Assembly: GCA_012510755.1 (NCBI GenBank)
Contig: JAAZHL010000037.1
Coordinates: 1-14,684 of the forward strand
DNA: 14,684 nucleotides
Origin: Leucobacter sp.
GTDB taxonomy: Bacteria > Actinomycetota > Actinomycetes > Actinomycetales > Microbacteriaceae
Direction: 5' to 3'
The notes beneath the pieces are model-generated. The model did no database searches. It was not told the DNA's origin and saw only the letters and a program-made list of their open reading frames with translations. Positions within the stretch are counted from its first letter, which is position 1; the number at the start of each line of letters is the position of its first letter. Shown piece after piece: positions 14,147-14,684 of the stretch. The position numbers and the translations under genes were made by a program.

Positions 14147-14684
14147 TGAATCGGCCTGGGTTTGCCGGAGGGTCTTGTTAAGCGGCAGCAGGCTCGCTGA
14201 CCACTACTGTCCGATCGTAATACATCTGCTCGTACTCAACCGGTGGCAGATCTTTAATGCTGGAGTGGAGACGTTCCGTGTTGTACCAGTGCACCCACGA
14301 CGCGGTCGCCTGTTCAACCTGCCGCCACCCCGCCCAGCTCGCACGTTCGTGCCCAATGACCTCGGTTTTGAACAGTCCGATCGTTGACTCCATGAGCGCG
14401 TTATCGAGTGCGTCACCAACGCTCCCGATCGACCCAGTGATCCCAGCCTCTTGCAGTTCTTCGGTGAAGGCTAACGAAACGTATTGACTGCCCGCATCGC
14501 TGTGATGCAGCAGACCCGTCGTGGTGAACTCCACATTCGTACGGCGACGGGTAAATAACGATTGTTCTAGCGCCGAGAGCACCAGCGTCGTCGTTTTCGA
14601 TGTCATCACTCGCCACCCGAGTATGCGTCGCGAGTACACGTCAGTGATGAACGACACGTAGCAGAACCCTGCGAGTGTCCACAC
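14147..14684 (-). mobile_element. IS3-family insertion sequence, 3' part (right copy)
   Basis: The element is on the minus strand, the same orientation as the left copy, and leaves the window at the right edge. It contains the C-terminal part of orfB and a terminal repeat that reads TGAATCGGCCTGGGTTTG from 14147 on the plus strand. Its end is 32 bases from the stop of the last carboxylase gene. Because the left copy shows the 5' part and this one the 3' part, identity of the two elements cannot be checked beyond the similar termini. Confidence 0.85.
14178..14684 (-). CDS. IS3-family transposase OrfB, C-terminal part (partial)
   Basis: The last 168 residues of an rve/DDE integrase-core transposase; the true start is beyond the window, and the first in-window codon (GTG, Val) is not a start. 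Visible catalytic residues are the second Asp in HHSDAGSQY (about residue 63 of the fragment) and the Glu in GDALDNALMESTIGLFKTE (about residue 99), separated by 35 residues as in the IS3 D,D(35)E signature. The first Asp lies outside. The ending LHSSIKDLPPVEYEQMYY is usual for this family. The reading frame is intact, so the element may be active. Confidence 0.9.
   Translation of the reverse strand: MWTLAGFCYVSFITDVYSRRILGWRVMTSKTTTLVLSALEQSLFTRRRTNVEFTTTGLLHHSDAGSQYVSLAFTEELQEAGITGSIGSVGDALDNALMESTIGLFKTEVIGHERASWAGWRQVEQATASWVHWYNTERLHSSIKDLPPVEYEQMYYDRTVVVSEPAAA

Noticed and set aside
14129..14147. GCAT-GAAA-ATGC hairpin followed by TGCTTTT as terminator of the carboxylase operon
   Set aside because: The stem is only four base pairs and the T-run runs into the IS3 end; too weak to call.
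1..14684. CRISPR arrays, tRNA or rRNA genes, phage genes
   Set aside because: No regularly spaced identical repeats, no tRNA-like cloverleaf and no phage-type proteins were seen; the CCACCC boxes are too short and close for CRISPR.

Overview
The window reads as DNA from a high-GC Gram-positive bacterium, most likely an actinobacterium of the Micrococcales/Microbacteriaceae type. This rests on codon use, GC-rich reading frames, strong AGGAG-type ribosome binding sites and actinobacterial-looking IS3 and IS5 transposases; no rRNA or core marker is present, so the placement is an inference.

Layout. The left edge (1-391) is the 5' part of an IS3-family element on the minus strand: orfA plus the first codons of orfB. 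It lies inside the start of an IS5-family transposase, of which only the first 16 or so codons survive (392-438). Next come three minus-strand genes that probably form one unit: a MalT-like LuxR regulator (3337-6024), an AMP-forming acyl-CoA ligase (1682-3259) and an SCP2-type thiolase (485-1672). A 299-bp divergent control region (6025-6323) separates them from five plus-strand genes (6324-14114). These encode two HyuA-like ATPase subunits, a small Zn-finger subunit of the acetone carboxylase gamma family, a HyuB/acetone carboxylase alpha-like catalytic subunit, and a fifth protein of unknown family. The right edge (14147-14684) is the 3' part of another IS3-family element, also on the minus strand.

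Function. Two HyuA-like subunits, a gamma-like subunit, a HyuB-like subunit and a fifth gene is the make-up of the acetophenone carboxylase complex (ApcA-E) known from Aromatoleum; true acetone carboxylase has only three subunits. Together with the ligase and thiolase the window encodes a complete inferred route: methyl ketone + CO2 + ATP gives a beta-keto acid, the ligase makes the beta-ketoacyl-CoA, and the thiolase cleaves it to acetyl-CoA and a shortened acyl-CoA. The substrate (acetophenone-like, acetone, butanone or other) cannot be read from sequence alone.

The most notable non-coding signals are a helically phased array of CCACCC boxes in the divergent region (candidate operators of the MalT-like regulator), a perfect 9-bp-arm inverted repeat in the regulator's leader, a pair of TCACCC boxes with the same 12-bp period in front of the ligase gene, and a strong hairpin between the fourth and fifth carboxylase genes. 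The pathway genes are closely framed by two same-orientation IS3-type elements, which suggests a mobile catabolic cassette.
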